Notes under the pieces: model-generated
Seen by the model: only the letters and a program-made list of their open reading frames with translations
Told to the model about the DNA's origin: nothing
Databases searched by the model: none
Program-made: the position numbers and the translations under genes
Assembly (NCBI RefSeq): GCF_003057745.1
Contig: NZ_QBJD02000010.1
Coordinates: 124,001 to 188,000, forward strand
Length of the DNA: 64,000 nt
DNA from: Enterobacter sp. RIT418
Lineage (GTDB): Bacteria > Pseudomonadota > Gammaproteobacteria > Enterobacterales > Enterobacteriaceae
Direction: 5' to 3'
Shown: positions 30,523 through 40,481 of the stretch, piece after piece
Layout of the letters: the number at the start of each line of letters is the position of its first letter
Numbering within the stretch: the stretch's first letter is position 1

Positions 30523-31329
30523 TTATCGATCTTTTCGCCACGCATCGGCGGTCAATGCTTCACCAAAATGTCCGGCAATAAGCCGTTTGGTCAGGTCGTG
30601 CAGCGGAGAGGCGAGGACATCCGCGGTGCTTCCGCGCTCCACCACTTCACCCTGGTGCATTACGAGCACCTGGTCGCTGATGTGCTTCATCATGCCGAGA
30701 TGCTGGGTCACGTAGATATAAGAGATACCCTGTTTTTCCTGCAGCTCCAGCATCAGGTTAATTAACTGCGAACGCATCGACATATCCAGGGAGGCAAGGG
30801 CCTCGTCGGCAATAATCACCTTCGGGCGCAGGATCAGCGCGCGCGCCAGGCCCAGGCGCTGTTTCTGCCCCGGGGCCAGCATGTGGGGATAATAGCTGAC
30901 GTGATCCGGCAGCAGCCCCACCAGGCGCAGCGTCTCGACGATGCGCTTGCGGCGCGCCTCCGGTTCCAGGTCTGTATTCAGCCGCAGCGGGAAATCCAGG
31001 ATCTGCGAGATGCGCTGGCGCGGGTTGAGCGACGTTGACGGGTCCTGGAAGATCATGCGGATACGCTGGCTGCGGAACGAGTAGTCGCCGAAGGTCAGCG
31101 GACGATCGTCGATCAGCACTTCGCCGCCGGTCGGCTCCACCATGCCGGCGAGCATTTTCGCGAGCGTAGATTTTCCCGAACCGTTCTCGCCGATGATCGC
31201 CAGCGTCTGTTTCTCGCGCAGCATAAAGCTCAGCGGCTTAACGGCCTCCACTGTCTGGCGGTGAAACAGGCCGGTGCGGTAGCGAAAGGTCTTACTCAGG
31301 TTGCGCACTTCCAGTAACGTTTCGACCAT
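30523..31329 (-). CDS. sapF: Peptide ABC transporter ATP-binding protein SapF
   Basis: A 268-residue ABC ATPase of the oligopeptide class. It has Walker A GENGSGKSTLAK, a signature region LAPGQKQRLGLARAL and Walker B VIIADEALASLD. It is the last gene of sapABCDF and starts two bases after the sapD stop. The Sap system is linked to resistance to antimicrobial peptides, heme and potassium uptake in pathogens, and to putrescine export in E. coli. The signature PGQKQ departs from the usual SGGQ, as in its E. coli counterpart. Confidence 0.95.
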   Translation of the reverse strand: MVETLLEVRNLSKTFRYRTGLFHRQTVEAVKPLSFMLREKQTLAIIGENGSGKSTLAKMLAGMVEPTGGEVLIDDRPLTFGDYSFRSQRIRMIFQDPSTSLNPRQRISQILDFPLRLNTDLEPEARRKRIVETLRLVGLLPDHVSYYPHMLAPGQKQRLGLARALILRPKVIIADEALASLDMSMRSQLINLMLELQEKQGISYIYVTQHLGMMKHISDQVLVMHQGEVVERGSTADVLASPLHDLTKRLIAGHFGEALTADAWRKDR

Positions 31330-31330
31330 T

Positions 31331-32323
31331 TCACTCTCTCTCCATGTTCAGCGGGAAATGACAGGCGTAAAGATGGTTTTTCGCGCCCGTCAGGCGCGGA
31401 GTCTCTATGCATTTACGCTGAGCATACGGGCAGCGCGGCCCCAGACGGCAGCCGATCGGCAGCGATTCCAGCAGAGGAATGGCCCCCGGCAGCGTGTTCA
31501 GGCGGCTTTTATGCGGCATCGCGCTGCCAAAATCGGGTATCGCGCGGATCAGCGCCTGGGTATACGGGTGATGGGGGATGGTCACCAGATCTTCACTGCC
31601 CGCCGTTTCTACCGTTTGACCACAGTACATAACGTCGATTTTATCCGCCCATTTGCTCAGCATCTGCAGGTCATGGCTGATCAGCAAAATGGTGGTGTTG
31701 TTGTTCTGGTTAAGCCGCGTCAGCAGGCGGAAAATCTGCGCCTGCGTAGTGGGCTCCATCGCGTTGGTCGGCTCATCCGCAATCAGCAGACGCGGCTGAT
31801 TCGCCAGTGCGATGGCAATCATTACCTTCTGACATTCGCCGTCGGTCAGCTCGTAGGGAAAACTGCGCATCGCGTCTTTATGATCTTTTATCCCGACGCG
31901 GTGCAGCAGCTCAATGGCGCGACGCTTGCGCCATCCAAGGCGCTGCCACCAGCGGCCTTTATAGGTCCATCCGGGAATGTTTTGCATCAGCTGTTTGCCA
32001 ACGCGCTCCGACGGGTCAAGACAGGACTGCGGCTCCTGGAAAATCATCGAAACGTTGTGGCCCACCAGCTTGCGCCGCTCGCGGGGGGAGAGGCGCAGCA
32101 GGTCGATATCATCGAAGCGCATGCGGTCAGCCGTGACGCGCCAGTTATCTTTCGCCACGCCGCAAATGGCCTTGGCGATCAGGCTCTTGCCGGAGCCTGA
32201 TTCCCCCACGAGGCCGCGAATCTCGCCCTCAGCCAGAGTAATGCTGATGCGGTCTACGGCTTTTACCCAGCCTTCGCCGGTTTTAAACTCGATCGTGAGA
32301 TTGCGGATATCCAGTAACGGCAT
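31331..32323 (-). CDS. sapD: Peptide ABC transporter ATP-binding protein SapD
   Basis: A 330-residue ABC ATPase of the DppD/OppD type. Walker A is [12 protein letters not shown] and Walker [13 protein letters not shown]. The signature region [15 protein letters not shown] is atypical, as in other SapD proteins. The C-terminal oligopeptide-ABC extension has [14 protein letters not shown], a Cys-rich stretch like those that bind an iron-sulfur cluster in DppD. The ATG at 32323 overlaps the sapC stop. A longer open frame upstream runs through sapC sequence and is not used. E. coli SapD also supports TrkH potassium uptake. Confidence 0.95.
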   Translation of the reverse strand: MPLLDIRNLTIEFKTGEGWVKAVDRISITLAEGEIRGLVGESGSGKSLIAKAICGVAKDNWRVTADRMRFDDIDLLRLSPRERRKLVGHNVSMIFQEPQSCLDPSERVGKQLMQNIPGWTYKGRWWQRLGWRKRRAIELLHRVGIKDHKDAMRSFPYELTDGECQKVMIAIALANQPRLLIADEPTNAMEPTTQAQIFRLLTRLNQNNNTTILLISHDLQMLSKWADKIDVMYCGQTVETAGSEDLVTIPHHPYTQALIRAIPDFGSAMPHKSRLNTLPGAIPLLESLPIGCRLGPRCPYAQRKCIETPRLTGAKNHLYACHFPLNMERE

Positions 32324-33213
32324 TATTCCACCCCCGCATTGATTGCGCGGCGGATACCGTCGCCCAGCAGATTGACGAGAAGGACGCTGATCATAATCGC
32401 GGCGCCGGGCAGCATGACCGTCCACGGCGCGACGTAAATCAGCTCCAGCGCGTCGCCGAGCATTGCGCCCCACTCAGGTGAGGGCAGCTGCGCGCCCAGG
32501 TCGAGGAACCCGAGCGCGGCGATGTCCAGGATCGCCATTGACAGCGCGCGCGTGATCTCCGTGACCAGCCCCGCAGCGATATTGGGCAGCACCGCAAACC
32601 ACAGAATGTTGAACGTGGTCGCGCCGTCCAGGCGCGCGGCGACAACGTACTCTTTCTCCAGCTCGTCATGCACCAGGCTGTATACCGAGCGCACCAGGCG
32701 GGGCAGGATAGCCAGCCAGACCGCAAACATCGCGTGGGACAAATGCGGCCCCGCAAACGCTACGACGATGATCGCCAGCAGCAGGGACGGAATAGAGAGC
32801 AGGGTGTCCAAAATATGGTTAAGCACCGCCGAGCGCAGGCCGTGGGTTGAGCCCGCGAAAATGCCCAGCGCCAGGCCACACGCCGTCGCCGCCAGCGTAA
32901 CGATAAACGCCCCGCCGACCGTTGGCGCTGCGCCGCTCAGCAGGCGGCTCAGCACGTCGCGCCCGAGATCGTCCGTACCGAGGAAAAACGACACCTCGCC
33001 GTAGCGCGACCACGACGGCGGCAACAGCTGATAGCCGAGGAACTGCTGGTCAATGCCGTAGGGCGCAAACCACGAGCCAAAGACGCACAGCAGAGCCAGA
33101 CCGGCGCAGCCGTACAGGCCGATCATCGCCGTCGTATCACCATAGAATTTACGCCACACGGTGCGCAGCGCGCCGGGCGTGCGCTTTTCACTGTATACGC
33201 TATCGTAGGGCAT
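32323..33213 (-). CDS. sapC: Peptide ABC transporter permease SapC
   Basis: A 296-residue DppC/OppC-type permease with about six membrane segments. The cytoplasmic EAA-like loop can be seen near [21 protein letters not shown]. It pairs with SapB in the membrane. Its start lies inside the sapB coding region (14-base overlap) and its stop shares a base with the sapD start, so translation of the operon is tightly coupled. Confidence 0.95.
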   Translation of the reverse strand: MPYDSVYSEKRTPGALRTVWRKFYGDTTAMIGLYGCAGLALLCVFGSWFAPYGIDQQFLGYQLLPPSWSRYGEVSFFLGTDDLGRDVLSRLLSGAAPTVGGAFIVTLAATACGLALGIFAGSTHGLRSAVLNHILDTLLSIPSLLLAIIVVAFAGPHLSHAMFAVWLAILPRLVRSVYSLVHDELEKEYVVAARLDGATTFNILWFAVLPNIAAGLVTEITRALSMAILDIAALGFLDLGAQLPSPEWGAMLGDALELIYVAPWTVMLPGAAIMISVLLVNLLGDGIRRAINAGVE

Positions 33214-34165
33214 ACCATTCCTTATGCTTCAGCGGGTTTGCCATGGCACCCAAAATATCGGAAATCACGTTCACAATTATCACCAGCGAGCCAATCACCA
33301 TCACGCCTGCGGAGATGGCAGCGTAGTCCTGCTGGCGAATCGCGTTAATCATCCAGCGCCCAAGCCCCGGCCAGCTGAAGACCATTTCGGTGATCATGGC
33401 CAGCGTCAGCATGGTTGAAAATTGTAGCCCCAGGCGCGGGATCACCGGCGGCAGGGCGTTGTGCAGGACGTGGCGTCGCAAAATCGTCAGGCGCGAGAGT
33501 CCGCGCGTGGCGGCCGCCTTCACGTAGTTCTGGTCGAACACCTCGATCGTGCTGATGCGCATCAGGCGAACGACTTCGGTCGTCGGCGCGACGGCGAGGG
33601 TCAGCACCGGCAGCACCAGGTGGCGCAAGGCGCTCACGATCATTTCGTGACGCCAGACAGAATCGGAAAGCCAGGCGTCAATCACCGAAAACCCGGTCAC
33701 CGTTTTGACCGTGTAAAGCAGGTCAAAACGGCCAGACACCGGCAGCCAGCCCAGCGTCAGCGAGAAGAAAAGCGTCAGCAGCAGCGCCAGCCAGAATACG
33801 GGGATCGAAAAGCCAAGCAGCGCCAGGGCGCTGATGAACTTGTCCTGCCATTTATTGCGGTAAATGCCCGCCAGCATGCCCACCGGAATACCGACCATCA
33901 GGGCAAAACCAAACGCCAGGATGCACAGCTCCATGGTCGCCGGGAAAACCTCTTTTAGCTGTTCGGAAATCAGCTGTCCGTTGATGCTGGACACGCCAAA
34001 ATCCCAGTGCAGCAGGCCCGTAAACCAGAAAAGCCAGGCGTCCCAAAGCGATGAGCCCTGCAGCGGCGCGTGCGGCGTAAAATAGCTCAGGCTAAAGCCG
34101 ACGAACGTCAGCAAAAAGAGCGTGACCAGCAGCAGCAGGAGGCGGCGCAAGGTAAAAATGATCAT
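33200..34165 (-). CDS. sapB: Peptide ABC transporter permease SapB
   Basis: A 321-residue DppB/OppB-type permease. The first segment [19 protein letters not shown] is a membrane anchor, and about five more spans follow. The EAA-like loop reads [20 protein letters not shown], with the conserved RHVLxNALPP pattern after it. It overlaps sapA by four bases and sapC by 14. Confidence 0.95.
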   Translation of the reverse strand: MIIFTLRRLLLLLVTLFLLTFVGFSLSYFTPHAPLQGSSLWDAWLFWFTGLLHWDFGVSSINGQLISEQLKEVFPATMELCILAFGFALMVGIPVGMLAGIYRNKWQDKFISALALLGFSIPVFWLALLLTLFFSLTLGWLPVSGRFDLLYTVKTVTGFSVIDAWLSDSVWRHEMIVSALRHLVLPVLTLAVAPTTEVVRLMRISTIEVFDQNYVKAAATRGLSRLTILRRHVLHNALPPVIPRLGLQFSTMLTLAMITEMVFSWPGLGRWMINAIRQQDYAAISAGVMVIGSLVIIVNVISDILGAMANPLKHKEWYALR

Positions 34166-35802
34166 GGCTTTTTCACCTCTTGTTCTTTTTCCCGCGAGAC
34201 GCCCGCGAAGGAGGCGTTGCCGAACGGGCTTAGCACCAGGCCTTTAATATCATAGCGATAGGCCTGCAGACGCAGGGAAGAGGCCAGCGGCAGCACCGGA
34301 AGCTCGCGGGCCAAAATGTTTTGCGCCTCGTCGTAGGCGTCGATGCGCGCGGCAAGCTGCTGCGTGGCAAGCGCTTTTTGCAGCACCGAATCAAACTCGC
34401 GGTTGCACCAGTGGGCGTAGTTGGTCTGGGAGTTGATCGCCGCGCAGCTCAGCAGCGGACGGAAGAAGCTGTCCGGGTCGTTACTGTCGGTCGCCCAGCC
34501 GGTGAGGGTTAAATCATGATTCATATCCATCAGACGCGCCTCCTGGAAACGACCCTCAACCGGAACGATAACCACCCTAACGCCTACCTGCGCCATGTCG
34601 GCCTGCAGCAGCTCAGCCGTTTTTAGCGGGCTTGGGTTCCACGCCTGCGAGCTGGTAGGCACCCACAGCTGCAGCGTGAGGTTTTCTGCCCCCAGCACCT
34701 TAAGCTGCTCGCGCGCTTTTGCCGGGTTGTACTCCGTAATTTTAGCCTCACCGTCGTAAGCCCAGGACGCGCGCGGCAAAATAGAGGCGGCCGTTTCTGC
34801 CGTGCCGTAATAGATCGACTGCATCAGCCGCTGGTTGTTGATCGCCAGCGCCAGCGCGTGGCGCACCGCGGGGTTGTTCAACGGCGGCTTATCGGTATTG
34901 AAAGCCAGATAGGCAATGTTCATGCCGGGGCGCAGCGTCAGGCGCAGGCGCGGATCGTCGCGCAGAATGCTGAGCTGGCTGGCAGCAGGCCATGCGAGCA
35001 CATCGCATTCCCCGGTAAGCAGCTTGGACAAACGCCCCGTGCCGCCAGAGCCTAAATCGACGACTACCTGCGGCATCAGCGGGCTGCCTCGCCAGAAGTG
35101 CTCGTGGCGCTGCAGACGAATGTATTGACCGGCGCGATAGTCGGCGACCTGAAACGGCCCGGTTCCGACGGGCTGGCGATCGAGCAGCTCCTGACGATCG
35201 ATCTTCGTGAGCTTCGCGGCATATTCAGCTGACATCACCGAGGCGTAGTGGGTTGCAAGATGCCACAGGAACGAGGCGTCCGGGTGCGCCAGGCGGAATT
35301 CAACCGTGTGATTGTCCAGCTTGCGCACGCTTTTCACGGTGTCGGCAAACTGCAGGCTGTCGAAGTAGGGGAAGTTTCCGCCGTTAACGTTATGCCACGG
35401 GTGGCTGCGGTTAAAGATGCGTTCGAAGGTAAACACCACGTCGTCCGCGTTCAGCCTGCGGGTGGGGGTGAACCACGGCGTGTGCTGAAAGGCGACGTCG
35501 CTGCGCAGGTGGAAACGGTAGGTGGCGCCGTTGTCCAGCACCTCCCAGCTTTCGGCAAGCTCCGGGACCAGGCGATAGGTGTAAGGGTCAACATCCAGCA
35601 GGCGATCGTAGAGCTGCGCGGCGAGGGTGTCGACAATCAGGCCGCTGCCCGCTTTTTGCGGGTTAAAAGTATCAACCTGCCCGCTGACGCAGTAGACGAA
35701 GCCGCTGTCGCGAATATCAGGCAGCGAAACAGGCTCTGGCGCAGCAAAAGCCAGGTTACTGAACAGACCGAATGCAAAAAGGGACGATAAAACCAGGCGC
35801 AT
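34162..35802 (-). CDS. sapA: Peptide ABC transporter periplasmic binding protein SapA
   Basis: A 546-residue solute-binding protein of family 5 (DppA/OppA group). A signal peptide of about 20 residues ends in LAFAAPE. The core motif [20 protein letters not shown] and the segment VAFQHTPWF fit the family. It binds peptides and, in pathogens, heme and antimicrobial peptides. It is the first gene of the operon. A gap of 88 bases separates its start from the stop of pspF, on the same strand, so the sap promoter must be there or inside pspF. Confidence 0.95.
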   Translation of the reverse strand: MRLVLSSLFAFGLFSNLAFAAPEPVSLPDIRDSGFVYCVSGQVDTFNPQKAGSGLIVDTLAAQLYDRLLDVDPYTYRLVPELAESWEVLDNGATYRFHLRSDVAFQHTPWFTPTRRLNADDVVFTFERIFNRSHPWHNVNGGNFPYFDSLQFADTVKSVRKLDNHTVEFRLAHPDASFLWHLATHYASVMSAEYAAKLTKIDRQELLDRQPVGTGPFQVADYRAGQYIRLQRHEHFWRGSPLMPQVVVDLGSGGTGRLSKLLTGECDVLAWPAASQLSILRDDPRLRLTLRPGMNIAYLAFNTDKPPLNNPAVRHALALAINNQRLMQSIYYGTAETAASILPRASWAYDGEAKITEYNPAKAREQLKVLGAENLTLQLWVPTSSQAWNPSPLKTAELLQADMAQVGVRVVIVPVEGRFQEARLMDMNHDLTLTGWATDSNDPDSFFRPLLSCAAINSQTNYAHWCNREFDSVLQKALATQQLAARIDAYDEAQNILARELPVLPLASSLRLQAYRYDIKGLVLSPFGNASFAGVSREKEQEVKKP

Positions 35803-35890
35803 ATTTATTAAGGTTTTTAGGTTCGATCTGCAAAGTGTATCGCACTTACGCCTGATTCGTAAAAATGTCTGGGGGTAAGTGCTGATTATG

Positions 35891-36868
35891 TCAGCGCATT
35901 TGATGTTTTTTGAGCAATGCCCTTAATTGATGGTAGGTCAGGCCCAGCAGTTCAGCCGCCCGCTTCTGGTTATATTTTGCCGCCTTAAGGCTCTGCTCCA
36001 GAAGCTGCTGCTCCTGCTGGTGCTGAAACTCACGCAAATTCAGCGGAAGCGAAGGGGCATTCGATGCTGCCGCGATTTTCTGCACGGGCTGCGGCTCGCG
36101 CCTGAAGGGATCGATAATAATGTCATCCAGCTCCGTTTCGCTGCTGGCGTGGCGATAGACAGAGCGTTCAACCACGTTTTTCAGCTCGCGAATATTGCCC
36201 GGCCAGCGGTATTCGAGAAGCGTTTCGGTCGCACGCTCGCTGAAGCCGGGAAAAAGCGGCAGGCCGAGCTCGCGGCACATCTGTATGGCGAACTGTTCGG
36301 CAAGCAGCATGATGTCGCTGCGGCGCTCGCGCAGGGGAGGAAGCTGCACAACGTCAAACGCGAGGCGATCGAGGAGATCCGCACGGAACGTATTTTCCGC
36401 CACCATCTCCGGCAAATTGGCGTTGGTGGCGCAGACCAGGCGCACGTTGACCTGCAAAGGCTGGCTGCCGCCCACGCGCTCCAGCTCGCCGTATTCAATG
36501 ACGCGCAGCAGCTTTTCCTGCACCAGCATCGGGGCGGTCGCCAGCTCGTCGAGGAACAGCGTGCCGCCGTCGGCGCGCTCAAAGCGGCCCGGATGGCGCT
36601 TTTGCGCGCCGGTAAAGGCGCCGGCCTCATGGCCGAAGAGTTCGGTATCAAGCAGGTTTTCGTTCAGCGCGGCGCAGTTGAGCGAGATAAAAGGGCCGTC
36701 CCAGCGCCCGGATAAAAAGTGAAGCCGGTTGGCAATCAGCTCTTTACCGGTGCCGCGCTCGCCGATAATCAGCACGGGCTTATTCAGCGGGGCAAGGCGG
36801 GAAACCTGCTCCAGCACTTCGAGAAAGCTGTTGGCTTCGCCCAGGAGGTTATCTTTGTATTCTGCCAT
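35891..36868 (-). CDS. pspF: Sigma-54 activator of the phage-shock operon
   Basis: A 325-residue bacterial enhancer-binding protein without a receiver domain. The AAA+ domain starts almost at residue 1, with Walker A GERGTGKELIA and the sigma-54-contacting GAFTGA loop in HEAGAFTGAQKRH. Walker B is GGTLFLDELA. The C-terminal Fis-like helix-turn-helix is in QKRAAELLGLTYHQLRALL. PspA binds and inhibits it in unstressed cells. The ATG at 36868 is used; an ATG 15 bases earlier is possible. It is divergent from pspA. Confidence 0.96.
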   Translation of the reverse strand: MAEYKDNLLGEANSFLEVLEQVSRLAPLNKPVLIIGERGTGKELIANRLHFLSGRWDGPFISLNCAALNENLLDTELFGHEAGAFTGAQKRHPGRFERADGGTLFLDELATAPMLVQEKLLRVIEYGELERVGGSQPLQVNVRLVCATNANLPEMVAENTFRADLLDRLAFDVVQLPPLRERRSDIMLLAEQFAIQMCRELGLPLFPGFSERATETLLEYRWPGNIRELKNVVERSVYRHASSETELDDIIIDPFRREPQPVQKIAAASNAPSLPLNLREFQHQQEQQLLEQSLKAAKYNQKRAAELLGLTYHQLRALLKKHQMR

Positions 36869-36966
36869 GATGAAATTAACCACTCCGTAGTGATATTCAC
36901 CAGGTGAATGTAGAGCGTCGGCGGTGATAAATCAATCACTATTATATAAATCAATAAGATAAAAAC

Positions 36967-36984
36967 TTGGCACGGAGATTGTAT
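36967..36984 (+). promoter_or_regulatory. Sigma-54 promoter of pspABCD
   Basis: TTGGCACGGAGATTGTAT has the -24 element TGGCAC and the -12 element TTGT with the proper spacing of a sigma-54 promoter. The AT-rich sequence between it and pspF (36885-36960) would carry the PspF and IHF sites. Confidence 0.9.
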
Positions 36985-37035
36985 TACCTGTTCAGCAGGG
37001 CATCGCCCGATAACAGAAATGAAGAGGATTAGATT

Positions 37036-37704
37036 ATGGGTATTTTTTCTCGTTTTGCCGACATCGTGAACGCCAACATCAACTCGCTGCTGGAGAAAGC
37101 GGAAGACCCACAGAAGCTGGTGCGCCTGATGATTCAGGAAATGGAAGACACGCTGGTTGAAGTGCGTTCAACGTCTGCCCGCGCGCTGGCTGAGAAAAAA
37201 CAGCTGTCGCGCCGCATTGAGCAGGCCACTGCCCAGCGTGAGGAATGGCAGGAAAAGGCCGAACTGGCGCTGCGTAAGGATAAAGAAGATCTGGCGCGCG
37301 CTGCGCTGATTGAAAAACAGAAGCTGGTGGATATGGTCGCCGCGCTGGAGCATGAGGTCACGCTGGTCGATGATACGCTGACCCGCATGAAGAAAGAGAT
37401 CGGCGAGCTGGAAAACAAGCTTAGCGAAACCCGCGCCCGACAGCAGGCGCTTACGCTGCGCCATCAGGCTGCTAGCTCTTCTCGCGACGTGCGTCGCCAG
37501 CTCGACAGCGGCAAGCTGGACGAAGCGATGGCACGCTTTGAATCCTTCGAGCGCCGCATCGATCAGATGGAAGCGGAAGCCGAAAGCCACGGCATCGGCA
37601 AACAAAAAACGCTGGATCAGCAGTTTGCTGACCTGAAAGCGGATGATGAAATCAGCGAACAGCTGGCCGCGCTGAAAGCCAAAATGAAGCAAGACAACCA
37701 ATAA
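37036..37704 (+). CDS. pspA: Phage-shock protein A
   Basis: A 222-residue PspA/Vipp1/ESCRT-III family protein. An amphipathic N-terminal helix ([19 protein letters not shown]) binds stressed membranes. The rest is a long coiled coil rich in Glu, Lys, Arg and Leu. It has two roles: it inhibits PspF under normal conditions, and it supports the inner membrane when proton motive force is threatened. It is the first gene behind the sigma-54 promoter, with GAAGAGGAT upstream of the start. Confidence 0.97.
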   Translation: MGIFSRFADIVNANINSLLEKAEDPQKLVRLMIQEMEDTLVEVRSTSARALAEKKQLSRRIEQATAQREEWQEKAELALRKDKEDLARAALIEKQKLVDMVAALEHEVTLVDDTLTRMKKEIGELENKLSETRARQQALTLRHQAASSSRDVRRQLDSGKLDEAMARFESFERRIDQMEAEAESHGIGKQKTLDQQFADLKADDEISEQLAALKAKMKQDNQ

Positions 37705-37752
37705 TAATTTAAGCGGCACCGCAGGTGCCGCCACGCAAGACAAGGAGTACAC

Positions 37753-37977
37753 ATGAGCGCGCTTTTTCTGGCTATTCCCCTGACCATTTTCGTGCTGTTC
37801 GTTTTGCCGATCTGGTTATGGCTGCACTATAGCAACCGGTCCGCACGCGGCGATCTTTCGCAAAGTGAACAGCAGCGTCTGGTGCAGCTGTCCGATGAAG
37901 CAAAAAAAATGCGCGAGCGCATTCAGGCGCTGGAAGCCATCCTGGATGCGGAACACCCGAACTGGAGGGATCGTTAA
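37753..37977 (+). CDS. pspB: Phage-shock protein B
   Basis: A 74-residue inner-membrane protein. One membrane segment fills about residues 4-24, followed by a soluble coiled-coil part (SEQQRLVQLSDEAKKMRERI). With PspC it senses envelope stress and releases PspF from PspA. A small inverted repeat (GCGGCACC-GCA-GGTGCCGC) in the 48-base gap after pspA may stabilise the pspA message. The start has CAAGGAG upstream. Confidence 0.96.
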   Translation: MSALFLAIPLTIFVLFVLPIWLWLHYSNRSARGDLSQSEQQRLVQLSDEAKKMRERIQALEAILDAEHPNWRDR

Positions 37978-38336
37978 TGGCTGGTCTCAATCTGAATAAA
38001 AAGCTGTGGCGGATACCGCAGCAGGGCATGGTTCGCGGCGTATGCGCCGGGCTTGCTCACTATCTGGACGTGCCGGTAAAGCTGGTGCGCGTGGTGACGG
38101 TATTGTCCATTTTCTTCGGGCTGGCGTTTATCACGCTGGTGGCTTACGTGGTCTTATCCTTTGTGCTCGATCCGATGCCGGAAGGCGAGCTGGATGCCGA
38201 AGGGAAGCCGACCAGCAGCGATCTGCTGAATGCCGTAGACGCGGAGCTGGCCGCAGGGGAGACCCGCCTGCGTGAAATGGAACGCTACGTCACGTCCGAC
38301 ACCTTTACGCTGAGAAGCCGTTTTCGTCAGCTTTAA
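37977..38336 (+). CDS. pspC: Phage-shock protein C
   Basis: A 119-residue PspC-domain membrane protein. The N-terminal block KKLWRIPQQGMVRGVCAGLA is followed by a hydrophobic membrane segment around residues 38-62 and a C-terminal domain with leucine-zipper-like spacing. It works with PspB as the stress sensor. Its ATG overlaps the pspB stop codon by one base (TAATG). Confidence 0.96.
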   Translation: MAGLNLNKKLWRIPQQGMVRGVCAGLAHYLDVPVKLVRVVTVLSIFFGLAFITLVAYVVLSFVLDPMPEGELDAEGKPTSSDLLNAVDAELAAGETRLREMERYVTSDTFTLRSRFRQL

Positions 38337-38342
38337 GAGAGA

Positions 38343-38570
38343 ATGCAAATGAATAAACACTGGCAACAGGCCGGTCAGAAGGTAAAGCCCGGCCTGAAAA
38401 TCGCAGGTAAACTGGTCCTGCTGACGGCATTGCGCTATGGCCCTGCCGGCGTAGCGGGCTGGGCGATAAAATCTGTTGCCCGTAAGCCGGTCAGAATGCT
38501 GCTGGCCGTTGCGCTGGAGCCGATGCTGCAAAAGCTGGCAAAACGCGTTTCCCGCCGCTATATGTCCTAA
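38343..38570 (+). CDS. pspD: Phage-shock protein D
   Basis: A 75-residue protein, the last gene of the psp operon here. It has a weakly hydrophobic middle ([20 protein letters not shown]) and a basic C-terminus. It is a peripheral inner-membrane protein of unclear role. A start with AGAGAGAAT upstream lies six bases past pspC. The rhodanese gene pspE, found next in E. coli, is not present. Confidence 0.93.
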   Translation: MQMNKHWQQAGQKVKPGLKIAGKLVLLTALRYGPAGVAGWAIKSVARKPVRMLLAVALEPMLQKLAKRVSRRYMS

Positions 38571-38582
38571 ACCCTCTTTATC

Positions 38583-38634
38583 CGACAGGCGTTCTTATTG
38601 CCCCCGGCAAGCGCCTGTCGCCCCCGCTTTTTTT
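38583..38634 (+). terminator. psp operon terminator
   Basis: CGACAGGCG (38583-38591) pairs with CGCCTGTCG (38612-38620) around a long loop; a run of seven T comes at 38628-38634, after a C-rich stretch. It is imperfect but it is the only candidate after pspD. Confidence 0.65.
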
Positions 38635-38718
38635 CGCCCCGACGATCCCTTTCTTTGCGGCAGCTCACATTAATGATTTGCACTGCTTTGCAATAGCCGT
38701 TTTCTTACCCCTGGTCCG

Positions 38719-38747
38719 TTGACAGATATTTATCCTGGGAGTAGATT
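38719..38747 (+). promoter_or_regulatory. ycjM promoter
   Basis: TTGACA (38719-38724), exactly 17 bases, then TAGATT (38742-38747): a strong sigma-70 promoter. Transcription would start near 38754, just before the operator at 38757-38770. Confidence 0.82.
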
Positions 38748-38756
38748 GCCACTCCG

Positions 38757-38770
38757 TGGGACCGCTACCA
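38757..38770 (+). promoter_or_regulatory. YcjW-type operator at the ycjM promoter
   Basis: TGGGACCGCTACCA is an imperfect palindrome with a central CG step, as LacI-family operators have. It lies about +3 to +16 from the predicted transcript start. The identical 14-mer recurs at 48700-48713, before ycjU. The gene for a LacI-family regulator, ycjW, closes the cluster. Confidence 0.78.
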
Positions 38771-40467
38771 TGGAAAACATTGTGAACGATAAAATTAATG
38801 GTTTGTTAGATCTTGTTTATGGTGAAACGTTTTCTGAAACGCATCGAAGCGTGCTTTTTGAGAAAATAGATAAAACCTGTCACGCAATTAGTGAAAATCG
38901 TAAAACAGGCTGGGATGAAAAAGACGTTGTCCTGATAACCTATGCGGATCAATTTTCGCAGGAAGGGGAGAAGGCATTACCTGTTTTTACGCGCTTTTAT
39001 AATAAATGGCTTTCAGGTTCTTTCTCACATGTTCACCTATTGCCCTTTTATCCCTGGTCATCTGACGACGGGTTTTCGGTTATTGATTATCACCAGGTCG
39101 CTCCAGAAACCGGGTGCTGGCAAGATGTTGCCGAATTAAAATGCTCTGCAAGCCTGATGTTTGATTTTGTTTGTAATCACATGTCAGCGAAAAGCGAATG
39201 GTTTAGCCATTATCTCCAACAAAAGCCTGGCTATGAAGATTTCTTTATTGCCGTTGATCCCAGGACTGACTTATCAGCGGTCACGCGTCCGCGCGCTTTA
39301 CCGCTTCTGACACCCTTTACGCTGCATGATGGCAGCATCAAACATCTTTGGACGACCTTCAGCGAAGACCAGATTGACCTGAACTTCGCCTCTCCCGGCG
39401 TGCTGATTGCGATGGTAGACGTCCTGCTGCACTACCTTTTGGAAGGGGCGCGTTACATTCGTCTCGATGCCGTTGGCTTTATGTGGAAAATCCCCGGTAC
39501 GAACTGCATCCATCTTGAACAGACGCACCGCCTGATCCAGCTTTTCCGCGCCATCACCGACACGGTAGCCCCGGGTACGGTCATTATCACCGAGACCAAT
39601 GTCCCGCATAAAGACAACGTTTCCTACTTTGGCGACGGCGAAAACGAAGCGCAAATGGTGTATCAGTTTTCACTGCCGCCGCTGGTGCTGCATGCGGTTC
39701 ACCGTCAGGATGTGCAGGCTCTGGTGCGCTGGGCATCGTCGCTGTCGCTGCCTTCAGCGAACACTACGTGGTTTAACTTCCTCGCTTCGCACGATGGCAT
39801 TGGCCTGAACCCGCTGCGCGGCATTTTGCCCGAGCCTGACATTCTGGCGCTGGTAGAACAGCTCCAGCAGGAAGGAGCGCTGGTTAACTGGAAAAATAAC
39901 CCTGACGGTACGCGAAGCCCTTATGAAATTAATGTGACCTATCTGGACGCGTTAAGCCCTCGCGACGGTGAAGATGAACAGCGCATTGCCCGATTTATAT
40001 TGGCGCATGCCGTGCTCCTGAGTTTCCCAGGCGTGCCGGCAGTTTATATTCAAAGCATTCTCGGTTCGCGTAATGATTATGACGGCGTTGAGCGGTTGGG
40101 ATATAACCGCGCCATCAATCGTAAGAAATTTAAAGCAGGCGAAGTGGATGCTCAGTTGGAAAATAGTGAAACGCTACGCCATAAAATTTATAAGAGCTTA
40201 AGTGAGCTTATTGTCATTCGTCGTAAAGAGAAAGCATTTCATCCTGCGAGCAGGGCAGAGTTTGATGTGGTGAATAAATGTATTCTGAAAATTACGCGCA
40301 CTGCAGGCGATGGCGAACGCATTACAGGGTTGTTCAATTTCAGTAATACCGAACAAACCCTGCTTTCAAATACGCACTATGGCCGGGAATTATTGACGCA
40401 ACATATTATTAAAGGCACGGCACTTACCCTGAATCCATGGCAGGTTATGTGGATTAAAGAAAACTAA
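38770..40467 (+). CDS. ycjM: Glucosylglycerate phosphorylase-like GH13 enzyme YcjM
   Basis: A 565-residue GH13 subfamily-18 enzyme (sucrose-phosphorylase type). E. coli YcjM has been characterised as a glucosylglycerate phosphorylase. The nucleophile strand YIRLDAVGFMWK, the acid/base strand VIITETN and the stabiliser region NFLASHDGIGL are intact. The start is uncertain: the ATG at 38770 overlaps the operator and has no clear ribosome site. A GTG at 38782, preceded by GGAAAA, aligns better with the E. coli N-terminus. A TTG at 38719 is the -35 box and is unlikely. It is the first gene of the ycjMNOPQRSTUV operon. Confidence 0.9.
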   Translation: MENIVNDKINGLLDLVYGETFSETHRSVLFEKIDKTCHAISENRKTGWDEKDVVLITYADQFSQEGEKALPVFTRFYNKWLSGSFSHVHLLPFYPWSSDDGFSVIDYHQVAPETGCWQDVAELKCSASLMFDFVCNHMSAKSEWFSHYLQQKPGYEDFFIAVDPRTDLSAVTRPRALPLLTPFTLHDGSIKHLWTTFSEDQIDLNFASPGVLIAMVDVLLHYLLEGARYIRLDAVGFMWKIPGTNCIHLEQTHRLIQLFRAITDTVAPGTVIITETNVPHKDNVSYFGDGENEAQMVYQFSLPPLVLHAVHRQDVQALVRWASSLSLPSANTTWFNFLASHDGIGLNPLRGILPEPDILALVEQLQQEGALVNWKNNPDGTRSPYEINVTYLDALSPRDGEDEQRIARFILAHAVLLSFPGVPAVYIQSILGSRNDYDGVERLGYNRAINRKKFKAGEVDAQLENSETLRHKIYKSLSELIVIRRKEKAFHPASRAEFDVVNKCILKITRTAGDGERITGLFNFSNTEQTLLSNTHYGRELLTQHIIKGTALTLNPWQVMWIKEN

Positions 40468-40481
40468 AAAAGGACCTAAAA

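Noticed and set aside
32323..32473. 50-codon upstream extension of sapD
   Set aside because: It lies inside sapC in another frame; the family start [13 protein letters not shown] is at 32323.
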